Below are positions 1 to 8,061 of a stretch of 64,000 nucleotides of DNA, piece after piece. The stretch covers positions 186,001 through 250,000 of the forward strand of contig NZ_BQHI01000004.1 of assembly GCF_021603585.1 (NCBI RefSeq), written 5' to 3'. The translations under genes and the position numbers were made by a program. This stretch comes from Pseudomonas sputi. GTDB taxonomy: Bacteria; Pseudomonadota; Gammaproteobacteria; Pseudomonadales; Pseudomonadaceae. Position 1 is the first letter of the stretch; every line of letters begins with the position of its first letter. Under the pieces are notes generated by a model that saw only the letters and a list, made by a program, of their open reading frames with translations, was not told the DNA's origin and did not search any database.

Positions 1-1
1 G

Positions 2-1189
2 CAGTGCCTGACCCCTGACGAACGCGCTCCGGTCTGGTTGAAATTGACCAGTCGGCAGGGCCGGCGCGCCATTCGGTTCAGCAATTACGTTGGCGTGCTG
101 CGTGCTCCCTGCGGTTATCAAATCGAGATTCTGCCCAAGATCGGTCGCGATATGTGTGCGGCCAGGTCACGCAGATTGCTGATCGATATGCTCAAGTGCC
201 TGCGGGGCTTTCGCCATATCAAGACATCGAACGCTGATCTGAAAATGGAGCACATGCCGTTGCTCGAGGTGTTCCTTCGCCAATTTCTTGAGGCCGTACG
301 AAATGTTGTAAATAGAGGATTGCGCAGCGACTACAGCGCTCGGCAGGCTAACCTTTCCAGCCTGCGCGGCAAGCTCTTGATGGCTCCTCACCTGGCGCAG
401 AATCTGCTGCGCCGTGACCGTTTTTTTACCGAATTCGACGAATTCATTCAGGATCGAGCAGAAAACAGGCTCATTAATAGTGCCCTGCGTAATACGCTTA
501 GTATCTGCAAATCGCCCGATAATCAGCGGTTGGCGCGAGAGTTGAGTTTTGTTTTTGCCGAAGTGCCACTGTGTAGTGACATCAGCCAGGACCTCAAGCG
601 CATCCGGCTTGATCGAGGCATGGCTTACTACGAGCCCGCACTTGATTGGGCGCGATTGATCCTGCAGGGCGACAGTCCGGTAGCGGGCGCAGGCAAGCGC
701 GACGCGCCTTCCTTGCTGTTTCCCATGGAGGCGCTGTTCGAAGCCTATGTGGCGAAACATCTGAATGCTCAAATTCGGCAGGGTTTCGCTCTGCGGACCC
801 AGACCAGCAAGCACCATCTCGTGAGCCACCGGCAACAAGACTGGTTTCGCCTCAAGCCGGATCTGCTGATCGAGCAGGGCGCTCAGCCCCATATGGTGCT
901 TGATACCAAGTGGAAGCTTCTGGACAGCATTAAAGGCAACAGTCGTGAGAAATACCTGCTCAGCCAGGCCGACTTTTACCAGGTGCACGCGTATGCACAT
1001 GTCTACCTGAAAGACGCCGGGGATGTTGTGTTGATCTACCCATGGACAGAATCATTTGCGGAACCGTTGCCGGTATTTCACTTCAGCAACTCGAATGACT
1101 TGAAACTCTGGGTTCTACCTTTTTGTATCGAGAACCGCAGGTTGTTGCTGCCAGAGCAGTCTGTCCTTGATAAATACCTTTCTCGCTGA
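2..1189 (+). CDS. McrC-like restriction subunit, 5' end cut by window edge
   Basis: The protein resembles the McrC (5-methylcytosine restriction, non-GTPase) family, which supplies the PD-(D/E)xK nuclease partner to the GTPase McrB. The conserved N-terminal stretch around SNYVGVLR...IEILPKIGR is visible. The C-terminal part has KPDLLIE and LDTKWK (about 270-290 residues into the visible protein), which fit the D and D/E-x-K nuclease residues. The frame is open to base 2 with no stop, so the true start lies left of the window and the TTG at 38 is probably internal. McrB would be expected just upstream, outside the window. A leo-type dynamin operon follows 117 bp downstream on the same strand. 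Confidence 0.85.
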   Translation, partial: QCLTPDERAPVWLKLTSRQGRRAIRFSNYVGVLRAPCGYQIEILPKIGRDMCAARSRRLLIDMLKCLRGFRHIKTSNADLKMEHMPLLEVFLRQFLEAVRNVVNRGLRSDYSARQANLSSLRGKLLMAPHLAQNLLRRDRFFTEFDEFIQDRAENRLINSALRNTLSICKSPDNQRLARELSFVFAEVPLCSDISQDLKRIRLDRGMAYYEPALDWARLILQGDSPVAGAGKRDAPSLLFPMEALFEAYVAKHLNAQIRQGFALRTQTSKHHLVSHRQQDWFRLKPDLLIEQGAQPHMVLDTKWKLLDSIKGNSREKYLLSQADFYQVHAYAHVYLKDAGDVVLIYPWTESFAEPLPVFHFSNSNDLKLWVLPFCIENRRLLLPEQSVLDKYLSR

Positions 1190-1233
1190 GAGCAAAACGC
1201 CGGATCCAAGACGTCTATGCGACAGAAGTGAAC

Positions 1234-1262
1234 TTGACAGTCTTGATGGCAAAATGCAACTT
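1234..1262 (+). promoter_or_regulatory. Possible weak promoter ahead of the dynamin operon
   Basis: A perfect -35 hexamer TTGACA lies at 1234-1239, but the -10 position 16-18 bp downstream is poor. It lies between the mcrC-like stop and the first dynamin gene, so it could give the operon its own transcription. Read-through from mcrC is equally possible. Confidence 0.25.
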
Positions 1263-1305
1263 GTGGGCTGAATTGGATCCAGCCGAAAAAACAACAGGGA
1301 ACGAT

Positions 1306-2181
1306 ATGAGTAAGGCTCAAGATTTCTCTAGGCTATATGCCCGCGTAGCCAGCGACATTGCCACCGCGCTGGATGATGTCTCCAGGCTTGATGTGAGTAA
1401 TGACAAGGGCAATCTCCACCTCGCCAGCGTCAAGGAAAAACTCGGCGAAATGAAGTCGCGTTTTGATGGCGAGATTTCCTATCTGGAAAAGCACGCCGAG
1501 TGGGACAACTTCACCATTGCCTTTTTTGGCGAAACCAACGCCGGCAAGAGCACCATCATCGAGAGTCTGCGCATCCTCTTCGAAGAGAAGAAACGCCAAG
1601 CCCTGATTCAGCGCAACCAGGCGACCGCCGCTGATATTCAAGCGGTGTTCTCGCACAAAAGCGATGAGCTTATCGAGGAGCTCAGTAATCGTTACGTGAG
1701 TTTCTGTGAAGACATAGCTGCGCTGGGCGACGACATCGGTGCGCTGGTCAATCAGACCCAGCGCGATCTGCAGACGACCCGCCAGCAGCTCGAACATACT
1801 CGGCAGGATTACACGTACTGCAATGAGCGCCTGAGCCTTGCCGTCAGCGATCTCGACAGCACTTGTCAGGCATTGCAGGCCACCGAAACACGACTGGCTG
1901 ACAGCCAGAAAAACCACACGCAAACCCAGAGCGAGCTGCAGCAGACAGGCTTGCAGCTTCAGGGCATGCGTGGCGACTTTCAGCGCCTTGAGCAACAGTT
2001 GGTGGAGAAGGGCAGTCAGTTGCAGGCCACCCAGGCGCAATTGAGCGAGTGCCAACGTCAGAGTGAGTCTGCCCGTATTTCGCTGGAGCAGCGGGCCAGG
2101 ATGAAGCTGGTATTCGGATTAGTGGGAGGGATTGTGTTGGGAGCCATTGCAGGTGTCCTGGGTTATGCGCAATTGCTGTGA
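1306..2181 (+). CDS. Dynamin-like GTPase, N-terminal (G1) half, LeoB/LeoC-type
   Basis: A 291-residue protein carrying a GTPase P-loop (GETNAGKST, residues 75-83). It continues as a long glutamine-rich coiled coil (about residues 145-265) and ends in one hydrophobic segment. It has no G3 or G4 motif; those are in the next gene, 56 bp downstream. In enterotoxigenic E. coli the two genes upstream of leoA (leoB, leoC) are described as together forming a second dynamin-like protein, and this layout matches. The ATG at 1306 was chosen over an upstream in-frame GTG because it has a CAGGGAA ribosome site and starts the conserved part. Membrane remodelling or phage defence is a family-based inference. 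Confidence 0.75.
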   Translation: MSKAQDFSRLYARVASDIATALDDVSRLDVSNDKGNLHLASVKEKLGEMKSRFDGEISYLEKHAEWDNFTIAFFGETNAGKSTIIESLRILFEEKKRQALIQRNQATAADIQAVFSHKSDELIEELSNRYVSFCEDIAALGDDIGALVNQTQRDLQTTRQQLEHTRQDYTYCNERLSLAVSDLDSTCQALQATETRLADSQKNHTQTQSELQQTGLQLQGMRGDFQRLEQQLVEKGSQLQATQAQLSECQRQSESARISLEQRARMKLVFGLVGGIVLGAIAGVLGYAQLL

Positions 2182-2237
2182 GCCATTGCGTAGATGCCCT
2201 TGCAATGACCTTCCCTTCGTAGAATCCGGACCTACTA

Positions 2238-3869
2238 ATGCACGAACAACACTCTTTGAGCGAGCTGGTTAGCGACAGGCTCCCGACGTTGCTAAAACAG
2301 CAAAAAGAACTCGAAAATCTGCAGCGTTGTGCCGGCCAGGTCGACGGCGAGATCGTTGGCACCGGCCAGGCAGATTTCACCCAGGACAACGTGATTTACC
2401 AGTTCTGCCACCAGGGCAAAAACTTTCACCTTATCGACGTCCCCGGTATCGAGGGTAACGAGTCGAAATACGAAGCAATGGTTCAGGCGGCCATCGCCAA
2501 AGCCCATCTGGTGTTCTACGTGAACGGCACCAATAAAAAACCAGAGGCCGAGACTGCCCGGAAGATCAAGCACTACCTCAATCGTGATGCCAAGGTGTAC
2601 GCGATTTGCAATCTGCGCGGCAAGGCGGACTCCTACGAATTCGCCAGTGACCGCGAATCCCTGGAGCGGACTCATAAAGATGCCGTCGCGACCCGCGAAC
2701 AGACTCGTGGGGTGCTGGAAGACATCTTGGGTACCGAGCTGGTCAGCGGCTGCCAAAGCCTGCAAGGATTGCTCGGTTTTACGGGGGTCGCATTCGACGA
2801 ACGTGGTCTGACCAGCATTCACCCTGCTCGCACCGACCTGCTCAAATCGCAACGTGCCTACAAACAGGACTTCGTCAGTCAACAGGCGATGCGTAGCTTC
2901 AGCCAACTGGATCAGTTGCACCGGGCGATCGGCGATGGCTGCGCCAATTTTGAGGTCGACATCGTCGAAAGCAACAAACGCAAAGTACTGCGTCTGTTGC
3001 AAGACACCATCGCGGACCTGCAAAAGCAACGAGACGAGCATCAGGCAGTCTGCGCCAGGATCGGCGTGGAAGTTCTCGAGTGTCAGGAGGTCATTCGCAA
3101 GAGTTTCCAGGATCAGGCGAGCAGCTTCGGTTCCAAGCGCAATAGTGCACTGGATCGCTTTTTCTACGATCTGACCTCTGCGGCGCGCGAAGCTGTCGAA
3201 GTGCACTTCAGTGACAAGGATGATGTCGAGCGTGTCATTCAGCGCCATGTCAGTGAGGGGCAGGCAAAACTGTCCGAAAGGTTGGAGGCGATCCAGGAGC
3301 AGTTGCTTGAAGACCTGTCCCGGACCATCGAGCGTGCACTCAAGCGCCTGCAGGAAAATGCCGAGCGGGTGAGTTTCCAGCAGCGTTTGAGCGAGGCGGC
3401 GAACAATTCCATTTCGCTGTCCAGTGCCATGGACGCTATCAGCTTCAACTTCTCTGACGTAGGCAGCTTCTTGCTGAGCATCGGCGGCTATGCTTTGAGC
3501 GGGTTCAGTATCGGTACATTTTTTCCGGTGATCGGCAATATCGTCGGAGCGATTGTGGGCGGCGTGATCGGCGTGTTCGCCGCGGGGCTGAGTTACCTCT
3601 TCGGTGGTCGTGGCAAGAAGATTGCCGAAGCCCAGGAGCAAGTTGCCAAGGCCATCAAGGCCGAGCGTGAAAAGGTAACGAAGACCTTCAAGCGTGATAC
3701 CGAAGACATGCTGGCGAAGATCAAGGACAAAATCGAAAGCTCAGTCTTGAGCCAATTAACAGACGAACGCCGCAAGATGGCCGACGTCACTCGCTTGTTC
3801 GATGAAAAGATCGCCTCGATTCAGGCACTGAAAAACGAGGTGGGAGATAGACCCTATGGAACAATTTAA
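2238..3869 (+). CDS. Dynamin-like GTPase, C-terminal (G3/G4 and stalk) half, LeoB/LeoC-type
   Basis: A 543-residue protein that starts within the GTPase fold. Near the N-terminus are the G2-like segment GTGQADFT (41-48), G3 DVPG (67-70) and the variant G4 NLRGKAD (125-131), but there is no P-loop. A long helical stalk follows, then a glycine-rich hydrophobic hairpin (about 415-457) typical of membrane-inserting paddles, then a charged helix. It presumably pairs with the preceding gene to make one complete GTPase. A stop at 2220 in this frame rules out a simple fusion with the upstream gene. It overlaps the following leoA-like gene by 14 bp, so translation is probably coupled. Confidence 0.75.
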   Translation: MHEQHSLSELVSDRLPTLLKQQKELENLQRCAGQVDGEIVGTGQADFTQDNVIYQFCHQGKNFHLIDVPGIEGNESKYEAMVQAAIAKAHLVFYVNGTNKKPEAETARKIKHYLNRDAKVYAICNLRGKADSYEFASDRESLERTHKDAVATREQTRGVLEDILGTELVSGCQSLQGLLGFTGVAFDERGLTSIHPARTDLLKSQRAYKQDFVSQQAMRSFSQLDQLHRAIGDGCANFEVDIVESNKRKVLRLLQDTIADLQKQRDEHQAVCARIGVEVLECQEVIRKSFQDQASSFGSKRNSALDRFFYDLTSAAREAVEVHFSDKDDVERVIQRHVSEGQAKLSERLEAIQEQLLEDLSRTIERALKRLQENAERVSFQQRLSEAANNSISLSSAMDAISFNFSDVGSFLLSIGGYALSGFSIGTFFPVIGNIVGAIVGGVIGVFAAGLSYLFGGRGKKIAEAQEQVAKAIKAEREKVTKTFKRDTEDMLAKIKDKIESSVLSQLTDERRKMADVTRLFDEKIASIQALKNEVGDRPYGTI

Positions 3870-5601
3870 ACATTTCAACGCCAGCAAGACCGAGGTGATC
3901 AAGTCGCTCGACAACCTCCAGAAACTGGTGGGCGCGCTGGAGGCCCTTGGGCTGGACGTCTCTCAGGACATCGAAAAGATCAAAAAAGCGATTGGCGACG
4001 TTCAGTCGGATGCGCTGCGTATCGCTTTGCTGGGTGCATTTTCTGACGGCAAGACCAGCGTCGTTGCAGGCTGGCTGGGCCAGGTCATGAAAGACATGAA
4101 GATCGACACCAATGAGTCTTCGGACGCATTGGCGATCTATCGTCCCGACAATCTTCAGGATCGTTGTGAGATTGTTGACACTCCCGGTCTGTTCGGTGAC
4201 AAGGAAAAGGCAGCCGAAAACGGCGCGTTGGTGCAATACGGCGATATCACCAAGAACTACATTTCCGAGGCTCATCTGATCTTCTACGTGGTCGATGCCA
4301 CGAACCCGCTCAAGGAAAGTCACCAGGACATCGTCCGCTGGGTACTGCGCGATCTGAACAAGTTGAGTTCGACCATCTTCGTCATCAATAAAATGGATGA
4401 AGTTGCCGATCTGCGCGATGCCGAAGAGTTCGAGCAGCAGAGCACAATCAAAAAGAACAACCTGCTGGATAAATTGCAGCGTTTTGTCGACCTCTCTGCG
4501 GCCGAGCGTGACGCGATCAATGTGGTCTGCGTAGCCTCCAACCCGAATAGCCGCGGACTGGAGTTCTGGCTGGAGCAAAAGGACCTATATGACCAGCGCT
4601 CGCGGATCAGCGAACTGAAAGTGGTGACGCAACAAGTACTCGATGGCAGCGGTCGTGAAACCCTGATCAAGAAGACCGGCATCGATGTCGTGCGTGATGT
4701 GCTGGGCAAGAAAATTGCCCTGGCTCAGGACGAACTGATCAAGTTCAGGCTTTTGGCCGATAACCAGCGACGTGATTCCGCACGCATCCAGGAGGACATT
4801 GCCGAAGGCAAACGGAAAATCCTAGCGACGGTCGGCAACCTCTACGAAGAGTTGAACAACCTCGAAACCGATTTGCTTAACAGCATTCGCACATTGCCGC
4901 GCGACCAGGTGCGCGCCTTTCTCGAATCGCAGATTGGTTTTTCGAACAATGATATCGGCGAGAAGCTGCGCTTTCGCATAGATCACCTGTTCAGCACCGC
5001 ATTCAACCAGTCCTCAAGCATCATGAACGGCATCAGTGCCAAGATCGAACATCAACTAGACAGCTCCTCGGACTTCGCCGACAGCATCACCGCGTCGGCG
5101 TTGTCAGCGTCGAGCCGTGCGCTGACGGCCGTATCGAAAATTCCTGTTGAAAGCATCAAGAGTGGCGTATTCCTGGCCCGCGAGACCCTGAAAAACCTCA
5201 CCGGCTATGTCTACAAATTCAAACCTTGGGAAGCAACCAAGCTGGCTGCCAACATCAGCCGGTGGGCCGGCCCGATTGGTGCAGGCATTCAGGTGTTGAC
5301 TGACGTCATCAGTGTTGCTCAGCAGCAGCGTGCGGAAACCGAACTGAAACAGTTGCAGGGCGATTTGGCCGAAGTGGTCAAAAGCTACTTTGCCGAGCCA
5401 ATGAAACTGCTGATGGATCACGAAAAAGTCATGGATATTTTCGCGCCACAAATCAAGGCGTTCGAGAAGATCCTGGTCGAGCAGGAGGCTAGCCTCGATG
5501 ACCTGCGCAACCGCCAGACTCAACTGGCAGAGCTTGAGACCCAGTTAAGCCAAGCGTTTGACTCGCAAAGTGTCATCGAAGGCGAGTACGGCGTGGTTTG
5601 A
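3856..5601 (+). CDS. leoA: LeoA-like bacterial dynamin GTPase
   Basis: A 581-residue dynamin-like GTPase with all nucleotide motifs: P-loop GAFSDGKTS (60-68), G3 DTPG (108-111) and G4 NKMD (178-181). A helical trunk follows, with a hydrophobic section about residues 435-495. It resembles LeoA of enterotoxigenic E. coli, a membrane-active dynamin linked to vesicle release. The start overlaps the end of the previous gene (ATGGAACAATTT inside its last codons). As the last gene of the operon it is followed by a hairpin terminator. In this ICE a role in host membrane surveillance or phage defence is an inference from cargo context. Confidence 0.78.
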   Translation: MEQFKHFNASKTEVIKSLDNLQKLVGALEALGLDVSQDIEKIKKAIGDVQSDALRIALLGAFSDGKTSVVAGWLGQVMKDMKIDTNESSDALAIYRPDNLQDRCEIVDTPGLFGDKEKAAENGALVQYGDITKNYISEAHLIFYVVDATNPLKESHQDIVRWVLRDLNKLSSTIFVINKMDEVADLRDAEEFEQQSTIKKNNLLDKLQRFVDLSAAERDAINVVCVASNPNSRGLEFWLEQKDLYDQRSRISELKVVTQQVLDGSGRETLIKKTGIDVVRDVLGKKIALAQDELIKFRLLADNQRRDSARIQEDIAEGKRKILATVGNLYEELNNLETDLLNSIRTLPRDQVRAFLESQIGFSNNDIGEKLRFRIDHLFSTAFNQSSSIMNGISAKIEHQLDSSSDFADSITASALSASSRALTAVSKIPVESIKSGVFLARETLKNLTGYVYKFKPWEATKLAANISRWAGPIGAGIQVLTDVISVAQQQRAETELKQLQGDLAEVVKSYFAEPMKLLMDHEKVMDIFAPQIKAFEKILVEQEASLDDLRNRQTQLAELETQLSQAFDSQSVIEGEYGVV

Positions 5602-5610
5602 TCCGGTGAG

Positions 5611-5638
5611 CCTGGACAGCAGCCGCTGGCCAGGTTTT
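5611..5638 (+). terminator. Rho-independent terminator of the dynamin operon
   Basis: Stem CCTGG a CAGC / GCTG g CCAGG with a 4-base loop, followed by TTTTAT, 9 bp after the leoA stop. It sits between two convergent genes. Confidence 0.65.
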
Positions 5639-5649
5639 ATCTCAGCAAG

Positions 5650-7116
5650 TCAGAGCAACCCTTCATTGTTTAGCTTCAAGCGCGCGTAGAAGACAGCCGC
5701 AACCGCTGGAATCAATGCCGAGTAGCCAGGTTTGACCGCACTTTTCAGATTGTTCACCGCTGCCTTCATACGTTCGGTCGGCATCAGAGTGCTGAACGAT
5801 GTCAGGATCGACCCGCTAGCGAGCACCAACTCTTTACTTTCACCCGTCTGTGCGGAGCCGGTCTTGCGATAAACCGGTGCGGGCGCTTCAGGGGTCGAGA
5901 AGTACGAAGTAACGGTCAGACTCGCTGCCAGGGCATCGACCTGTTCGAAATACGCCTTCTCTGACAGGCCATGCATTTGCTGAACAATGTCCTGCATCGA
6001 TGCGAGCAGATGCTCTTCGCCGAATGACGACTGGAAGCATTTGCTGATCAGCAGCGCCTCCATTTCGATCACTTGCGCACAGTCGTGCAACTCGCTTACC
6101 AACCCGTAATGTTCGGCCAGCATGAGCAGGATCTGAACGTACTTGAGACCTTTTCCCCGCGCCAGGTTGACCAGGCAGTGACCGCCCAGCAGTTGGAATT
6201 CCTTGGTCAGCAGATAGAGCGAATGCTCCGTTTCCAGTTTTGTCCAGCTGCTGCTACGCAGGTGCTTGACGACCTGGTTGCGAATTCCGTCGCTAGTCAA
6301 TTCAAGCAGGTCATAGAGAAGGTGGTCGGCCACGACCGGATCGGGGCTCTTGATGATCATCTCGGGTTGTTTTGTAGAGGGCAGGCCACCCCTGTAGCCA
6401 TGGAAGCCTGATGCCCGCAGCACCCGTTCTAGACGTGGCCAATAGTCCGTATGGCCAAACCCATGCATTGGCACGTTCTGGCAATGGTCGATCTCCTGAC
6501 GACCGGCACTGTTTTCCCCGAGATTGAACAACAGGACCTTGTCGTCGCTCGACCAGGCATTGTAGAGCTTGCCATTAATGCGTTCGCCAATGGTTTTCGC
6601 TTCATCTCCCGACAGCGTGCTCGCTGCAGCCATCAGAAGAACATCGCCGATCACCAGGCTGTCATCCGCAGGTTTGCCTTGCAAATCGAGCAGGGCATGG
6701 ATGACGACACGTCCGCCGAGTGAATGTCCGACCAGATTGACTTTCGAAACGTAGGGATGATGTTTTAACAGATAGGTTTCAAGCTGCGATAGCAGCGTTT
6801 TGCCCATGGCTGTGGCGCGCTTGCGACTGGTATTGAAGTGGACCGCGCGATCAGCCACTGCGAGCCCTGCACCGGCCAGAAAACTGAGTCGGCCCGCCGC
6901 AAGGATACTTTTGCTTGACCAATCATCGAACTGAGCCCAATGACCTGACGGCCAGAAGGCGAAGATGTTGATGCAGTTGTGTAAAGAGGACGGTATGCAC
7001 TTGCGTAGCGCGCATCGGTCTTCCATATCGTGACCGGCCGAATAGCCGTGAATGAAAACGTTCGCGACCTCTCCGGAACGGTGAGGAAGGGTCAGGAATT
7101 TGAACTTGTGGCTCAC
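5650..7116 (-). CDS. DUF726-like alpha/beta hydrolase (lipase fold)
   Basis: A 488-residue protein with an alpha/beta-hydrolase core. An oxyanion-type VFIHGY lies near residues 20-25, the nucleophile elbow GHSLGGR is at 130-136 (Ser132), and a later GHTDYW could supply the catalytic histidine. A hydrophobic stretch lies at about 75-90. The C-terminal half is helical and unrecognised. The start is GTG with an AAGGA ribosome site 6-7 bases upstream. It is convergent with leoA and 48 bp away, so it is not in the same operon, but a membrane-lipid hydrolase beside membrane-remodelling dynamins is suggestive. The substrate is unknown. Confidence 0.6.
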   Translation of the reverse strand: MSHKFKFLTLPHRSGEVANVFIHGYSAGHDMEDRCALRKCIPSSLHNCINIFAFWPSGHWAQFDDWSSKSILAAGRLSFLAGAGLAVADRAVHFNTSRKRATAMGKTLLSQLETYLLKHHPYVSKVNLVGHSLGGRVVIHALLDLQGKPADDSLVIGDVLLMAAASTLSGDEAKTIGERINGKLYNAWSSDDKVLLFNLGENSAGRQEIDHCQNVPMHGFGHTDYWPRLERVLRASGFHGYRGGLPSTKQPEMIIKSPDPVVADHLLYDLLELTSDGIRNQVVKHLRSSSWTKLETEHSLYLLTKEFQLLGGHCLVNLARGKGLKYVQILLMLAEHYGLVSELHDCAQVIEMEALLISKCFQSSFGEEHLLASMQDIVQQMHGLSEKAYFEQVDALAASLTVTSYFSTPEAPAPVYRKTGSAQTGESKELVLASGSILTSFSTLMPTERMKAAVNNLKSAVKPGYSALIPAVAAVFYARLKLNNEGLL

Positions 7117-7438
7117 GCAACGTCCTTGGCTAAAGCTATCGGTGCGCGAATGATGGCATTTGGCTAGTCGCTTGTAAAATCAAGCGCAAGCAGGACCTTG
7201 CGCTATGGCATTTCGCATTTTCAGGCGTTCGTCCTTGGTTCAGAGACTATCCGGATCCCCGAAAAACATTTTGACTAGGCTCTAAAACGGTAGTTATAAC
7301 CCGCAAAAATCGAATTGTGCCCCCAGTTTTGCCCCCATTCACATCGGGTGCGCGAGCGATCGCGAATGGCGATTCCTGACACGGACCAGCGTGGTCCTTG
7401 ATGGTTTTCAGTGTACGGCAGTCTCGGCTTGCAGAGGA
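7117..7438. other. Intergenic stretch without a recognisable gene
   Basis: About 320 bp between the hydrolase start and the transporter remnant. It contains two close copies of the short word GCCCCCA (around 7319-7337) but no tRNA, no clear promoter and no repeat longer than that. It is probably a junction scar between two cargo blocks. Confidence 0.4.
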
Positions 7439-7962
7439 GGCGCCTGGCCGTTGGTGATCAAGTCCTTCGAGGAAGCTTTCCAGACTCATTACACGGCCTT
7501 CGAGATCGGCAAGATCACCGCCATTCCCTTCTGTTTCGCTGCGGTGAGCATGCTGCTGCGCGCACTCTACACCGGAAGGTCAGGCAGCGAGGTCTGGCAT
7601 ATCGCGCTGCCCCGGTGATGTGCGCGGTGTCCATCGGCGTCGTACTGGCGCTGCCTTCTCCAGTGCTGATCATGGCGGCTTTCGCGACCGCTTGCGCGGC
7701 CTGCTTTTCTTCGATGGCGCCGTTCTGGCGATTGCCCAGCAGAGTGCTGTCGGGCAGGGCAGCCGCGGCGGGCATCGGTTTGATCGCGGCGTTGGGGGCA
7801 TCAGCCGGTTTCGTGCTGCCCTATCTGATCGGCTGGGTCAAAGACCGTAGTAGCTCATTCGAACCTGCTTTCCTGAGCGTCGGCGTGGTCATGCTAGTTG
7901 GCCGCGTGGTGATGCTCTTGGATAGACATCCATCACCGAGTATAGAGGAACGGGCAACATGA
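7439..7962 (+). pseudogene. MFS transporter remnant (C-terminal half, frameshifted)
   Basis: Two overlapping frames encode consecutive pieces of the C-terminal half of a major facilitator transporter of the anion:cation symporter type. The first ends around RWHIALP-like sequence (seen as EVWHIALPR, stop 7616-7618). The second continues with transmembrane segments and the family-typical GFVLPYLIGWVKD. The N-terminal six helices are missing and one frameshift at about 7610 separates the pieces, so it cannot make a working carrier. It marks the edge of an older genomic segment captured between cargo blocks. Confidence 0.7.
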
Positions 7963-8061
7963 AGATTCGTTCATCTAGCTGCGGGTACGAAATTCAAATG
8001 CGCCCCTGCCCCTGGAGTGGTAGCGTGACCGGCTATTTTCAGCGGCGCAAGGAGGCATGGG

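Noticed and set aside
167-1000. Long open frame on the minus strand inside the mcrC-like gene
   Set aside because: Antisense to a clearly coding gene; its translation has no family character and follows from codon bias in GC-rich DNA.
2182-2237. Possibility that the two dynamin halves are one gene broken by a frameshift
   Set aside because: The second frame has a stop at 2220 and a good start at 2238, the first ends in a natural membrane tail, and a two-gene split is known for LeoB/LeoC.
2292-3641. 449-residue open frame antisense to the second dynamin gene
   Set aside because: The plus strand carries the G3/G4 motifs and membrane paddle; the antisense translation has no recognisable motif.
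7310-7345. GCCCCCA repeats as an attachment site near a tRNA
   Set aside because: No tRNA or integrase gene is present and the repeated word is too short.
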